Both the position numbers and the translations under genes were made by a program. A DNA stretch of 64,000 nucleotides from positions 1 through 64,000 of the forward strand of contig JAKSTG010000006.1 of the NCBI GenBank assembly GCA_024402695.1, read 5' to 3'. Under the pieces are notes generated by a model that was given only the letters and a program-made list of their open reading frames with translations, did no database searches and had not been told where the DNA came from. Positions 52,801-61,575 of this stretch are shown in pieces; positions within the stretch are counted from its first letter, which is position 1, and each line of letters begins with the position of its first letter. This stretch comes from Treponema sp. Its GTDB lineage: Bacteria > Spirochaetota > Spirochaetia > Treponematales > Treponemataceae.

Positions 52801-55800
52801 AAAAACTACAGATAAGGTATATGAAATTTCAGTTGAAGCAGTGGATGTAGTTGGAAAAACAACTCGTGCTTCACGCAAGATTAAACTTGACCATACAGGT
52901 CCGGTAATTAACTTTACATCTCCAGATTTGACAAAATGGCAGAAAGAAGAAAGATTTGATGTTAAGGGAATTGTTTCTGATGCAGTTTCCGGCGTAGATG
53001 CTATTTACTACACAACAGAGGAATCAGCACCAAAAGCTACTAAAGACGATTTTGCAGATACAAAATGGAAGAAACTGACAACAACTTCAACATGGTCTGT
53101 ATCTCTTGAAAATCTTGAAGAAGGTGAAAACGGACACCTTTATGTAGCCGCCGTAGATAAGGCAGGTAACTTCACTGTAGAAACTAAGGGTCTTATGGTA
53201 GACAAGACTGCTCCAGAAGTTGCTCTTTATAAAACTCAGGCAGATGCCGAATCTCCTTCGGCAACAAAACTTTCCGGAGCACAGACAGGAAAGGATTCAA
53301 TTACTTTCTATATCAAAGCAACAGACAAAACTCCAGGTTCTGGAATTGCTTCTGTAAAAGTAAACGGTATAGATGCAACTCTGGTAACTGGTAATATTTA
53401 TAAATACACAGTTGCAAAAGAGGCAAATGATACTGTAAAAGAAACCTGTAACGTTGAAGTAACAGACGGTGCAGGACTTAAAGCTACTGCTTCTGTTGCT
53501 GTAACTGTAGACGCAAAAGCTCCTGTTGTTACAAAAGTTTCTCCATCAAAGAAAGCCGGAGATTATATCAACGGAACAATTAACCTTACCTTCAACGCAC
53601 AGGATGATACTGGACTTGGTGGAACTTATTCTTATGCAGTAACTGGAACTGAGGTAAGCGGAAATGGAACATTTACTGCTGGAACAGTTTACGAAAATAT
53701 TACAATTGAAAACTTTGATACAACAAGCGTTACAACTACTAACGCAGAGGTTGATCTTGTAATTACATTAACAGATGCTGTAGGAAACACAGAAACATCA
53801 ACAACTACTTTGAAGATTGACCAGGCAACAGATAAACCTAAGTTTGAAGCTTCAAATGCCAAGGGTGCAGATTATGCCGATAACGTATTCGGACTTGGAA
53901 ACTGGACTGTAGGCGGTAAGGTTTCTGATGATGACGGCCTTGGTGACGTTAAAGTTAAATTCGTGCCACAGACTGGGGCAACAGTTGTTTCAGGTGATGC
54001 CTATGCAAGTTATAAATCTATTCTGGCAGACACAAGCAAGAACAGAACTTCTGCAAATATTTCTATTCCTGTAAACAACAGCTATAACGGAAAATATGAT
54101 CTTTATGTTCAGGTATTCGACAATAACACAACACCAATTGCTTCTGAAGAATACAAACTTAAGATTGCAGTAGACAACTCTGCTCCTGAAATCAGAGTAG
54201 AATCTGTAAACGGCAAAGACTACTCAGCAAAAATGTTTGTTCCAACAGGATTCAATGTTGAACTTACTGCTTATGACTCTAACGGTGTAAAAGACGTAAG
54301 AGTTAAGGGTGCTGCTTCACCGCTTACACCAGCAAATGGAAAATATACAGACACAATCAGCGGACTTTCAAGCGGAAATGAACAGAATCGCGTTTACGTT
54401 GTTACAGATAATTACAACCGTCAGGCAGAAAAGGAAATTATCTTCAATGTAGATACAACAGCTCCAGATGTTACTCCGGGTGCTTTCAAAGTAACTGGTG
54501 GTAAGAAAACTGTTGCTTATGCAGACGGAATTGCAAAGAACTGGTTCTCTTCTGCAAGTATTGCAGTAAGCGCAGAAAAATCAGATTCAACTGTGCCTGT
54601 TACCGATGTAAACCTTTCTGAAAACGCTACATATAAACTGACAGGCGACACAACAGCAGAAAGTTCATTTGAAATTTCTCGCAATTCAACAGCTTCTCCA
54701 AAAGAAGGAACAATGAATAATAACCGTTCTGTAAATAACGGTAAGACTCATTTCCTCTATACCTTCTTTGATGAAGCCGGTAACTCTGCAAAATTTGAAA
54801 CAGATGTATATGTAGATAACGTTGCTCCTGTTCTTGGGGCTTATGCAATTAAGGTTGGTGATACAACACTTACAAGCAGCAGTATTATTAATGCTGAAAG
54901 TGTAACAGTAGAAATTGCCGGAACTGACGCAACTTCAGGTATTACACAGATCCTTATTGGAAAAACCAGCGGCTTTAGAGACACCGATAAGGTAAATAAT
55001 GCCGTAACAATTTCTACAACAGCCGCAACAACAACTTCTCCACTGTATGGTCAGAAAACTCTGTCAACAGTAAAAATTACAGTTCCTACTGCAAACCTTA
55101 CAGAAGGAAACAATGAACTCTTTGTAAGACTTATTGACGCAGCCGGCAACGCTTCTGTAGACCAGAGTATTGGAACCTTTACATTTGATAAAACTGCACC
55201 AGCAGTAGAAATTAAGTCCCACGAAAATAATGCTGTTGTAAACGGAACAATTACTCTTTCAGGTTCAGTAAGTGATTCAAACATTGGTACTGAAACAAAA
55301 CCTGTTCTCTATATTGATGGAACTAAGGTTACAAACGGAGTAACCGCTAGAAGAAAAACTACTGCTGAATGGGAAGTGTCTGGAATCAATACTGTTGGTC
55401 TTACAGACAACACAGCACATACATTTGCAGTAACATTTGAAGACCTTGCCGGAAACGTAACTGCTCATACAGGCTCTGGTATTAAAAATCTGGTTTCTCT
55501 TATGGTTAACCAGGATACAGACAGACCTGAAATCAAACTTACAAACCTTACTGCAGGAAAAACTCTTAACGTAACTGAGATTACCGGAAGCATTACAGAT
55601 GATGACAGCGTAAACCCAGCTATTCCTGCTGCACAGCAAGGCGACTTTAAGGTTGCAGTTATTACAAGTAAGGGTTCTTTAAATGATAATTCATGGAAGG
55701 CTCCAAAAGAGTTTAACGGAACAACCTTTACTGTTGATGTAGCAGATTACTTTGAAACAGACAGTCTTGATAATGAATACAAGATTTTCTTCCAGCTTAA

Positions 55801-58800
55801 AGATGCACATGGAAAAGCCTTCAGTGTAAAAGAAGCTTCTTCGGTAAACCAGCCAAAACTTAAAGACGAAAACGACGGTAACAAAATAGAGGATGCTGAC
55901 GGTAATGTTATTGGAAAATATGACGGTTCTATTACACTGGCTGATGATGGTTCAGTTTCTTTCGCAATTGACCGTGAAGAACCAAGCATCAATAACATCT
56001 GGATTTCTACTGACGGTAAAGAAATAACAGCCGAAGATAAGGTTTGGGAAGAATTCTCGGGTAACACTTATTATGGTGGAACTAAATTGCCTTCTGCTAT
56101 GATTAAAATTGAAGCAAGAGACGAAATTACAACAGATCCTGCAAACCTTACAGTTACTGTAGAAATTCAGCAGAGTGACGATGCAGATGGAAACTCAGTT
56201 GCAGCAATTGTATTGGAAGATGATGATATTACTTATAACAATAATTATCACTATGCAACATTAGACTTCAGCTCATATACAGACGGACTTCTTCTTATTT
56301 ATGTAAAAGCCGCCGACGATTCGGGACACCCGGCAATTGAACGCAGAAACGTAAGTATTGATAATACTCCTCCAAATGAAGTTCATAAATCTGTAAGACC
56401 GGACTCATCAACAGAAGCTACTGCTACAGTAACAATGACAGGTACAGTCTTTGATGATGGTGAAGGGGTTGCAAAAATGGAATACTGTATTCCAACCCGC
56501 AAACTTAAGACAGATGCTGATCCTGTTCTTCCAACTGATGCCGATTCAGATACTGGGTTCACCTGGATTTCCGAAAACGTTGATAATGCTTCTAAGCTTA
56601 CAAGAACCTCAAACAGCTGGACAATTGCCTTTACAGATCTGGCAACTGATGAAAGCACAATCAATGAAAACTATGCAGGTTATACAACAGATGATATCAT
56701 CTATAACCTTCCTGTATGGTTCAAGATTACTGATACAATGGGTAATATCCGATGGGATAAAACAACCCTCAGATACAATCCAGATGCCGACCGTCCAAAG
56801 GCAGAGTTTACTTATCCAAAAGCCGACAAAGAAGTAGAGGCAACAGGAAAGAAATATGTTGTAATTGGTGGAAATATTGAATTCAATGGTATTGCAACCG
56901 ATAATGACGGAATCGATTCAGTTTATCTGCAGTATGATGTTGATGGCGATGGTGACTTTGACACTAATGACTACAACTGGCTCAATACAAATAAGCTTAC
57001 TGTTCTTCCTGATGGAGCAGAACTTAAAAACAACTGGACATTCAATGGAAATACTTTCTGGGGTGTAAAAGCAACAGGAAAGGCCAGCTGGAGTTCTGAA
57101 TTCAACACAAAGACCCTTTCAGACCAGCTTGCAGCCGCAAATAAATCTCTTGAAGTAACAAACGACAAAAACCCTGGAACTAACAAGGACAGTACCCTTA
57201 ACGTTCGGGTTTGCGCTGTAGATACAGACGACTACAATAAAGTTCTTGTAAGTGCATGGACAGAACTTCATATTTCTTTGAATGACTCAAAACCACAGTT
57301 CTCTAAATTCAAACTGGTTCAGTATCCAGATGCCAGTCATACAGCTGCAGCCGATGTTCTTCAGGAACTTGACTATACAGCAGGTATGTACCTGAATAAT
57401 AAAGGTTACTGGAGACTGGAAGGTAATGTCCGCGACCAGCAGGGTATTAAGGCATTAAAACTTAAGGATGGAATTAAGGCCAACTATGTTGAAAATGTTG
57501 CTGTAACAACTGCCGGTACAGGAAAGGTTAGTGCCATCTCAACAGATCCACAGGGCTATAATATTATGGTTCCTATTACTGAAACTGTAAAATTCACAAT
57601 TGAAGCAACAGACAACAGTGTTGATAATGAACACAACACAAGAACCTTTAATATTAATGTTGATGCAAAAGCACCTTCATTTATGGAAGGTGACGATGAA
57701 GATGACCTGGTTCTCCACCGTGATTCTAGTAACGGTAGCAAACTTTCAGGTTCTGTAGAAATTGTAAACTCTAATGGCCTTGTTTCTATTTTCTCAAAAG
57801 CAAAAGATGAAGGTTCCGGCTTTGATAAAGCAATGTATTATGTTGTACGTCGCGGGGATGGAACAAATACAAGTGACCGTATTTACAATGTAATGGAAGC
57901 CTATGGTTCAGACCGCATGCAGAACCGCTTTGCCTTTACAGAACATGACGATGTAGGAGATACAGAACTTGTATATGGAGGCAAAGCAACACCAAATGTC
58001 TTCATTAATGCAGATGAACTTCCTGTTGTAAAAGCTGCAATTAAAGCTCGTGACGATAATAGTACACTTACTGTTGAAGCAACAGATATTGCAACAGACA
58101 AAAATATCCGCGAATTCGGTTACCTTTATATTGGCGGTGCTTATCACCTTATTAAGAGTATTACAGGATCAGGTGACTCTATCACAGTTGTATTTGATGG
58201 GGATGCAGATAAAGAAAAGTTTAACGACTATGTATACTTTGTTTATGGAACAATGGCCGTAGACCATACAGGTGAAAGCCTGAACGAAGACGGAACAATT
58301 GCCGATGACGACGGTGTTTCTGTAGGCTTAACCGGTAAAGGTGACGGAATGCTGGAATCTATGGTTACTCTTGGAACTGAAACAACTTGGAGTGCTTCAT
58401 TTGATTCAACAAATATTCCTGACGGTCCACTTGAAGTGCACGTTGTTGTATTCGATAAAGCCGGAAACGCACGTCATGGTAATGTAACAACAAAAGTAAC
58501 AAACAATAAACCAAGAATTGCCCGTGTAACTCTTGGAACTGACCTTGATGGTTCCGGAGAAATTGAAGCTTCAGAAAAAACTTTGTTCTATGCTAAGTCA
58601 GAAAAGCCTGAACTTACAAAAACAGTTAATGGTCAAACAGTAGAAAACTACGATGCCGGTGTTGATAAGTGGACACTTGACGCTAAGTCAGAAAACGGTG
58701 GCCTTGACTGGAAGATTAAGAAAGATTTGAGCATTACACCGGAATTTGTAGGTGGTACAGGAGCTATTCATTATTACTATAGTCCTGCTGCTGGAAAAAC

Positions 58801-61534
58801 AAATCTTACTTCCGCTCAGGGAACAGACGATTCTACTTCAGTAAAACAGACTGGAACTCTTTCAAGAACTGATGGAAAGGTTTCAGGTACAATTACTATT
58901 ACTAATGATAAACTCCTTTCAGATACGGATGATGGCATAAACACTTACCGCTTCAGCTTCTGGGATGAAACAGAAGAAACAACTCCTGGTTCTAATTCAA
59001 GCTGGTGTATTCTTAATGCACAGCTCTTCCAGGACATTGTGGACAGCACTAGACCTGAAGCCTTTATCCATCCATTCTTCTGGCACAAGAAAGGCGGAAA
59101 TGCAACTGATTCAAATGTAAGTGCTTACAACTCTATCCAGTGGGATGCAAATGGAAATGCACTTGGTCACATTGAACTTGAAGCAGATATAACTGATTCA
59201 ATCCAAAATGCAAAAGCTGCGACAACAGGAACTAAAACTCTTGGAAATGATGATCCAAAAGTTTCCGGAAAGATTGTTATCCGCGGTTCAGCTTATGACG
59301 AAACAAAACTTGTTTCGGTTACTGTAACTTCAAGTGATACTTCAGTTCTTGGAAGTGGTATTACAGCTTCTCGTGCTAAAACTGGAAATGTTTATTCAAA
59401 CACATGGGGAACCGGAACTTCTAACGGAAATACTCTTACTGTAGAAACAGTAAGCATCGGCCAGAAAGGACACCTTGTAAACTGGACTCTGGAAGTGGAT
59501 ACAGAAAAAGTAGCCGGCATTGTTAAACCGGATGTTTACTTCTATGTAACTGCAAATGATGGAACTGGAGGTTCAACTGAAGGATCATCCGGTCAGGCAG
59601 CTTACCAGGATACCTACTACTATTCAAACGAAGAAAAGGCAGAAGCCGGTAAGTTCTATACTTCAAATGATTTTGCTTCAGCTGAGTCTTCAGCTGAACT
59701 TGTTGAAGTTCTTGATATTAAGGACTGTCCAACTAAGTTCGAAGAAACAGATACTGCAGGGGTATACAAATATAAGATTGCAAAAGCAGGTACAGCAACA
59801 ACTAACCGCTATAAGATGGACGTTGTTCCTTACGTAAGCGAAGTTGTAACCCGCCTTGCTGGTTATGATGGTGGAGTTGCAGGAAAATACAGCCGTTCTT
59901 CTTTGGGACATTATCCTGTTCAGTCAGTTAATACAACTGCTGCTCCTAGTGCAACAAATTCTTCAGAAACTGTTACCCTTAAGGGCTTTAACCTTACCGG
60001 AGCAAATGCAACAGTAGCGGTGCAGACTGGAACTACAACTATTAATGCTGCAAATGTTACAAAAACTGCAAAAACAACTTCTGCATTAAGTCAGCTTTCT
60101 TTCAGTGCCTCGAACCTTAAGACTGCAAACTTGAGTGTTACAGTTAATGGTATTCCAGTTATGAATAACATAAATGGCAATGATAAAAAAGGTACAGCAG
60201 ATTCAACAGGTGACGGAAACGAAAACTGCTATAACATGCAGCCAAATAAGGATAATAACAACAACCTTAATGATGATCTTTACTTCGATGTTTGGGATAT
60301 AAATGACAGGGTAGCAAAAGCTTCTGGTTCTAACAAGATGTATGGTCTTAATATGGATATTGGCTACGGACAGTCTTTGATTCGTTATGCTTATGTTACA
60401 AGTAATAAGTATCAATTTATGGGAAGAATAGGAAATACTAATAATTCGGCACAGGGAACTGAGCATGATGACGATTATTTGTCGCCATATTCTGTAAGCT
60501 TTCATGTATTAAAAGATGGCACAAATACTTACGCTACATTCCATGGAGGAGAAGAAAACGCCAAGTACCATATATTTAAGAATGGTGCACAAGGAAAATA
60601 TATCAAGAATATTCCAGGTTATTCTGAAGGAATGAAAGATGTTGTTCATTCTCCTGTTTTTGCATCGGGAAAGAGCAGTTATTTTGCATATTATGATAAG
60701 ATTGATAAGCAAATAAAATTCTATACCATTGGTCAGATTGACGAAAAAAATACGTCGGACCATCAGGTAATTGCAAGTTCAACAATGGAAGGTCGTAACA
60801 TTGGTCCTTATGTTTCTCTTGCAGTTGCTAAAAATGGCGACAAGGATGTTGTATGTGCTGTCTGGTATGATCTGCCAAATGGAAAACTGCTTTATAGTTA
60901 TAAAGCAGATCCAACAAAAAATCTGACTACAGCAGGAGCAAGTGGCTGGTCTACGGCAAAACCTGTATTTGGTGACGAAAAAGGTGGTGAATACGCTCAG
61001 ATTAAAGTTGATGAAAATGGTGGTATTCACGTAGCCGGTAAATTTGGCGGTAAGCTTATGTATGGTTATAAAGCGGCATACAATACAAATGATGCTGCAG
61101 ATAACGGAGGCTTTACAACCTGTACAGTAGATTATGGGGATGCAGGTAATAACCTTACAATGGACGTAGCCCTTTCAAGTGGAAAGCCTGTTGTAACTCT
61201 TGGTTATCTGTCATCAAATACACCAAAATATGCAAAAACAACAGACGGTAGTGCATGTTCAAGTGGTGTAGATTCTGACAACCTTTACAGAGCAGGTAAC
61301 ACCTGGGATATTTCATTCGTACCTGTTCGCAACAAGATAACTCTTGCATCTCATGAAAAAGTAAATGTAGGACTGTGGAAAACAACTAAAGGTATTCTGA
61401 CAAATTCGACAGCTACAGCATCTTCTTACACAGCTGGTGGAGCAAGTACTTTATACGGTAACGGTACAAACAACGGAGTTCTTCTTTACCTTACAGACGG
61501 TGGAGAGAACATGGAATCGGCCCAGCGTCGCTAG
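46895..61534 (+). CDS. Giant Ig-like repeat surface lipoprotein (4,879 residues)
   Basis: No named homologue is recognised. A lipoprotein signal ends in LLPSC (Cys29), so the chain is lipid-anchored, probably at the outer membrane. Residues about 30-530 form an N-terminal region shared with the following gene. From about 530 to 4350 are tandem beta-sandwich domains joined by short linkers of the type VDNTAP, VDKTAP or VDTTAP; about 26 such linkers can be counted, as in bacterial Ig-like adhesins. A variant linker (QxSDKP or DADRP followed by DDDG) recurs near 754, 1317, 2307, 2872 and 3293. Two EF-hand-like loops occur (DVDGDGDFDTND near 3347; DLDGSGEIEASE near 3883). A TIG-like domain lies near 4355, and the last 420 residues look like a beta-propeller. 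The frame is intact over 14.6 kb. Confidence 0.85.
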   Translation: MKQNVTKFSKLGWLFYGAAAFVAMLLPSCRIGLGEAVDTARPEISVDDSIVANTVYKDAFELFGICKDDDIVEKVRVALTNNETGEGYLFVSDPEDDTEEMEEELKLVRCDVPVKITRLCNEKGEVIKKYKREDTWSITLNEKSESGEFLVKDGKYTATAYALDRVDRKFKNLSNAGRAIIVDNTAPLFLLGTPSLSQDFGGTFKIVGRVSDDNAVEKMIVDFYETDAVEGDEPIATWEQQNIAPTVEVNVAIWKKEGDLYHRIYGSNNIKNGFRSLKCKITLIDEAGNTTSSFYMDEDAEVADFVTTKGISVTDLYHIKNGTYVSSADRAVSDTLIEEVKAWLMDNEKLHKEVAFRLNPEASPKYSLVGGYAAVKTYSEAKKNEVLNGDSILVQVDAGRDGNAINQDSIGIDLYVIEKNALTEADDGSSLLSKVDPNSKITVFKPLVDRNGNTNITEEEKAIRALSKFAKQETSYTITAVIDESIKLRTGLTYLVVVTGFDSKKVEFDNLGDEYGFFLTAKGMAPTLTLTSPKENTLYLNKEGEFVVSGTTSHEEGIPVVKITVQKNADEDGSEIPEAVVFTSPDDFEVKDRNFELKIKPADFIKKTADLDVSAQYDVSIVAEYGEFASNEIIKSISYDVDKPYITNLNVLPVVDMSSVGGTEGNINGTVKISGSFNDAFAGINTDSLYWILNDDPATKTKIARQQNWEILLDTLELTDISDLILEFLYEDKAGNKGNQYVLYNEATSQKYLVNQESDKPIILPNGLEELPEGTKPGNGKNVPSQGELLTGTITDDDGLSKITISCISLSETNKTGDFTTVISGADLKDADGKVKKSYDLKQNLPTVNGTYTLTIEAEDTNETPKVRVWKSLIKIMGRAPELSDIKSENTYVTKTGNGVTTVTINSTVSGESETGKPLLIKVNAVNETDDNDWTEVAWTAAGTDYDSGETADWTYVIPGSMIQDDEGTYTLYFKAFDFDGKSSSVKSISYTVDNTLPEMKSFTVPAYVSNPSVSIEAGTVNPQDTYFYQILPASEAAPASFGYADIEAADSNWIEGTASGFVQRFAVEPTAAEISEGVLPEGEYKLYTVAMDSAKNTSLVLTEDAFTADLSVPVISNVDVTEALKEINSTEKAALATSPAVISAKITGTVSGFEYISLYKGAVKVGDLVSVDPIEQTYKYEIKDDAYLADGDNKFTIKAKNKAGREVSAAVPVIVLDETLPVYKSISVTPKNGEYVNGKVTVTVSLSDNKKLAGPLTWNFGADLPVTVPVKAASSDTVSFEVDTNSLPDGNNTLNLSVKDAAGNTADKNDFVLKVDQSTDKPVFNVKNGIEENRTAASITTATDKNVLKKKDKIEVEVSDDDGLASVTLKYRKAGSSDSWTPATHMTGFNASTDRGVRKTTVIIEVLEELPEGKLEVLLEASDIKHDSDAWYSNKWETVIGITAGAPTITIDETTNNKPASYVSNAAKDVIIKGSVTGGETVVYTKTVKVGSAAAVSQVFTPNAEGNFTHTISETGAADANTTVTVTYSATNAFGQSADPKTWTYTIDNEKPAISSILVASEAYNADKWRKNDSVNFSGTWTEDGSGIAEIYYWVTNTTADPGTVKDNTMSAELKGSVYEFNDNVYNFANGSQYVHFKAIDNVGNLSNDVYYKINVDNKAPVLTLNKANITDGKLIVSDTNLESSTGVQISGTLEEDISYISTTKAITVYEGADTTGTVLASKAYLGSSASEKVNGTKEFSGIKIDPSKLTKENDKYKENYTITVVGLDHLENSSQDKFVLVVDTEDPEVTIDAPAGRTGKNSIVDSENPVTIRGKASDNIAVSYVYYQIKTGNVSTKPAKGGDAWTRLDASSGQWEAKLSSVQEKGTYTVFAYSEDKSGKTSEIESSVYDIDNGAPEITLKLQKGSGTATVIQNTSGTEEVVSEDSFTLSVEVKDDYKLGSYTLKVDGVAVPLTQVTANKEYKATVSKTTDKVYEISVEAVDVVGKTTRASRKIKLDHTGPVINFTSPDLTKWQKEERFDVKGIVSDAVSGVDAIYYTTEESAPKATKDDFADTKWKKLTTTSTWSVSLENLEEGENGHLYVAAVDKAGNFTVETKGLMVDKTAPEVALYKTQADAESPSATKLSGAQTGKDSITFYIKATDKTPGSGIASVKVNGIDATLVTGNIYKYTVAKEANDTVKETCNVEVTDGAGLKATASVAVTVDAKAPVVTKVSPSKKAGDYINGTINLTFNAQDDTGLGGTYSYAVTGTEVSGNGTFTAGTVYENITIENFDTTSVTTTNAEVDLVITLTDAVGNTETSTTTLKIDQATDKPKFEASNAKGADYADNVFGLGNWTVGGKVSDDDGLGDVKVKFVPQTGATVVSGDAYASYKSILADTSKNRTSANISIPVNNSYNGKYDLYVQVFDNNTTPIASEEYKLKIAVDNSAPEIRVESVNGKDYSAKMFVPTGFNVELTAYDSNGVKDVRVKGAASPLTPANGKYTDTISGLSSGNEQNRVYVVTDNYNRQAEKEIIFNVDTTAPDVTPGAFKVTGGKKTVAYADGIAKNWFSSASIAVSAEKSDSTVPVTDVNLSENATYKLTGDTTAESSFEISRNSTASPKEGTMNNNRSVNNGKTHFLYTFFDEAGNSAKFETDVYVDNVAPVLGAYAIKVGDTTLTSSSIINAESVTVEIAGTDATSGITQILIGKTSGFRDTDKVNNAVTISTTAATTTSPLYGQKTLSTVKITVPTANLTEGNNELFVRLIDAAGNASVDQSIGTFTFDKTAPAVEIKSHENNAVVNGTITLSGSVSDSNIGTETKPVLYIDGTKVTNGVTARRKTTAEWEVSGINTVGLTDNTAHTFAVTFEDLAGNVTAHTGSGIKNLVSLMVNQDTDRPEIKLTNLTAGKTLNVTEITGSITDDDSVNPAIPAAQQGDFKVAVITSKGSLNDNSWKAPKEFNGTTFTVDVADYFETDSLDNEYKIFFQLKDAHGKAFSVKEASSVNQPKLKDENDGNKIEDADGNVIGKYDGSITLADDGSVSFAIDREEPSINNIWISTDGKEITAEDKVWEEFSGNTYYGGTKLPSAMIKIEARDEITTDPANLTVTVEIQQSDDADGNSVAAIVLEDDDITYNNNYHYATLDFSSYTDGLLLIYVKAADDSGHPAIERRNVSIDNTPPNEVHKSVRPDSSTEATATVTMTGTVFDDGEGVAKMEYCIPTRKLKTDADPVLPTDADSDTGFTWISENVDNASKLTRTSNSWTIAFTDLATDESTINENYAGYTTDDIIYNLPVWFKITDTMGNIRWDKTTLRYNPDADRPKAEFTYPKADKEVEATGKKYVVIGGNIEFNGIATDNDGIDSVYLQYDVDGDGDFDTNDYNWLNTNKLTVLPDGAELKNNWTFNGNTFWGVKATGKASWSSEFNTKTLSDQLAAANKSLEVTNDKNPGTNKDSTLNVRVCAVDTDDYNKVLVSAWTELHISLNDSKPQFSKFKLVQYPDASHTAAADVLQELDYTAGMYLNNKGYWRLEGNVRDQQGIKALKLKDGIKANYVENVAVTTAGTGKVSAISTDPQGYNIMVPITETVKFTIEATDNSVDNEHNTRTFNINVDAKAPSFMEGDDEDDLVLHRDSSNGSKLSGSVEIVNSNGLVSIFSKAKDEGSGFDKAMYYVVRRGDGTNTSDRIYNVMEAYGSDRMQNRFAFTEHDDVGDTELVYGGKATPNVFINADELPVVKAAIKARDDNSTLTVEATDIATDKNIREFGYLYIGGAYHLIKSITGSGDSITVVFDGDADKEKFNDYVYFVYGTMAVDHTGESLNEDGTIADDDGVSVGLTGKGDGMLESMVTLGTETTWSASFDSTNIPDGPLEVHVVVFDKAGNARHGNVTTKVTNNKPRIARVTLGTDLDGSGEIEASEKTLFYAKSEKPELTKTVNGQTVENYDAGVDKWTLDAKSENGGLDWKIKKDLSITPEFVGGTGAIHYYYSPAAGKTNLTSAQGTDDSTSVKQTGTLSRTDGKVSGTITITNDKLLSDTDDGINTYRFSFWDETEETTPGSNSSWCILNAQLFQDIVDSTRPEAFIHPFFWHKKGGNATDSNVSAYNSIQWDANGNALGHIELEADITDSIQNAKAATTGTKTLGNDDPKVSGKIVIRGSAYDETKLVSVTVTSSDTSVLGSGITASRAKTGNVYSNTWGTGTSNGNTLTVETVSIGQKGHLVNWTLEVDTEKVAGIVKPDVYFYVTANDGTGGSTEGSSGQAAYQDTYYYSNEEKAEAGKFYTSNDFASAESSAELVEVLDIKDCPTKFEETDTAGVYKYKIAKAGTATTNRYKMDVVPYVSEVVTRLAGYDGGVAGKYSRSSLGHYPVQSVNTTAAPSATNSSETVTLKGFNLTGANATVAVQTGTTTINAANVTKTAKTTSALSQLSFSASNLKTANLSVTVNGIPVMNNINGNDKKGTADSTGDGNENCYNMQPNKDNNNNLNDDLYFDVWDINDRVAKASGSNKMYGLNMDIGYGQSLIRYAYVTSNKYQFMGRIGNTNNSAQGTEHDDDYLSPYSVSFHVLKDGTNTYATFHGGEENAKYHIFKNGAQGKYIKNIPGYSEGMKDVVHSPVFASGKSSYFAYYDKIDKQIKFYTIGQIDEKNTSDHQVIASSTMEGRNIGPYVSLAVAKNGDKDVVCAVWYDLPNGKLLYSYKADPTKNLTTAGASGWSTAKPVFGDEKGGEYAQIKVDENGGIHVAGKFGGKLMYGYKAAYNTNDAADNGGFTTCTVDYGDAGNNLTMDVALSSGKPVVTLGYLSSNTPKYAKTTDGSACSSGVDSDNLYRAGNTWDISFVPVRNKITLASHEKVNVGLWKTTKGILTNSTATASSYTAGGASTLYGNGTNNGVLLYLTDGGENMESAQRR

Positions 61535-61575
61535 GGAATAATTAGTGGTTTATGATAGGAATTAGGGAGAATACT

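Noticed and set aside
46895-61534. CRISPR-like or DNA-level tandem repeat in the giant gene
   Set aside because: The repeats are at protein level and diverged; no short direct repeat with regular spacers is visible.
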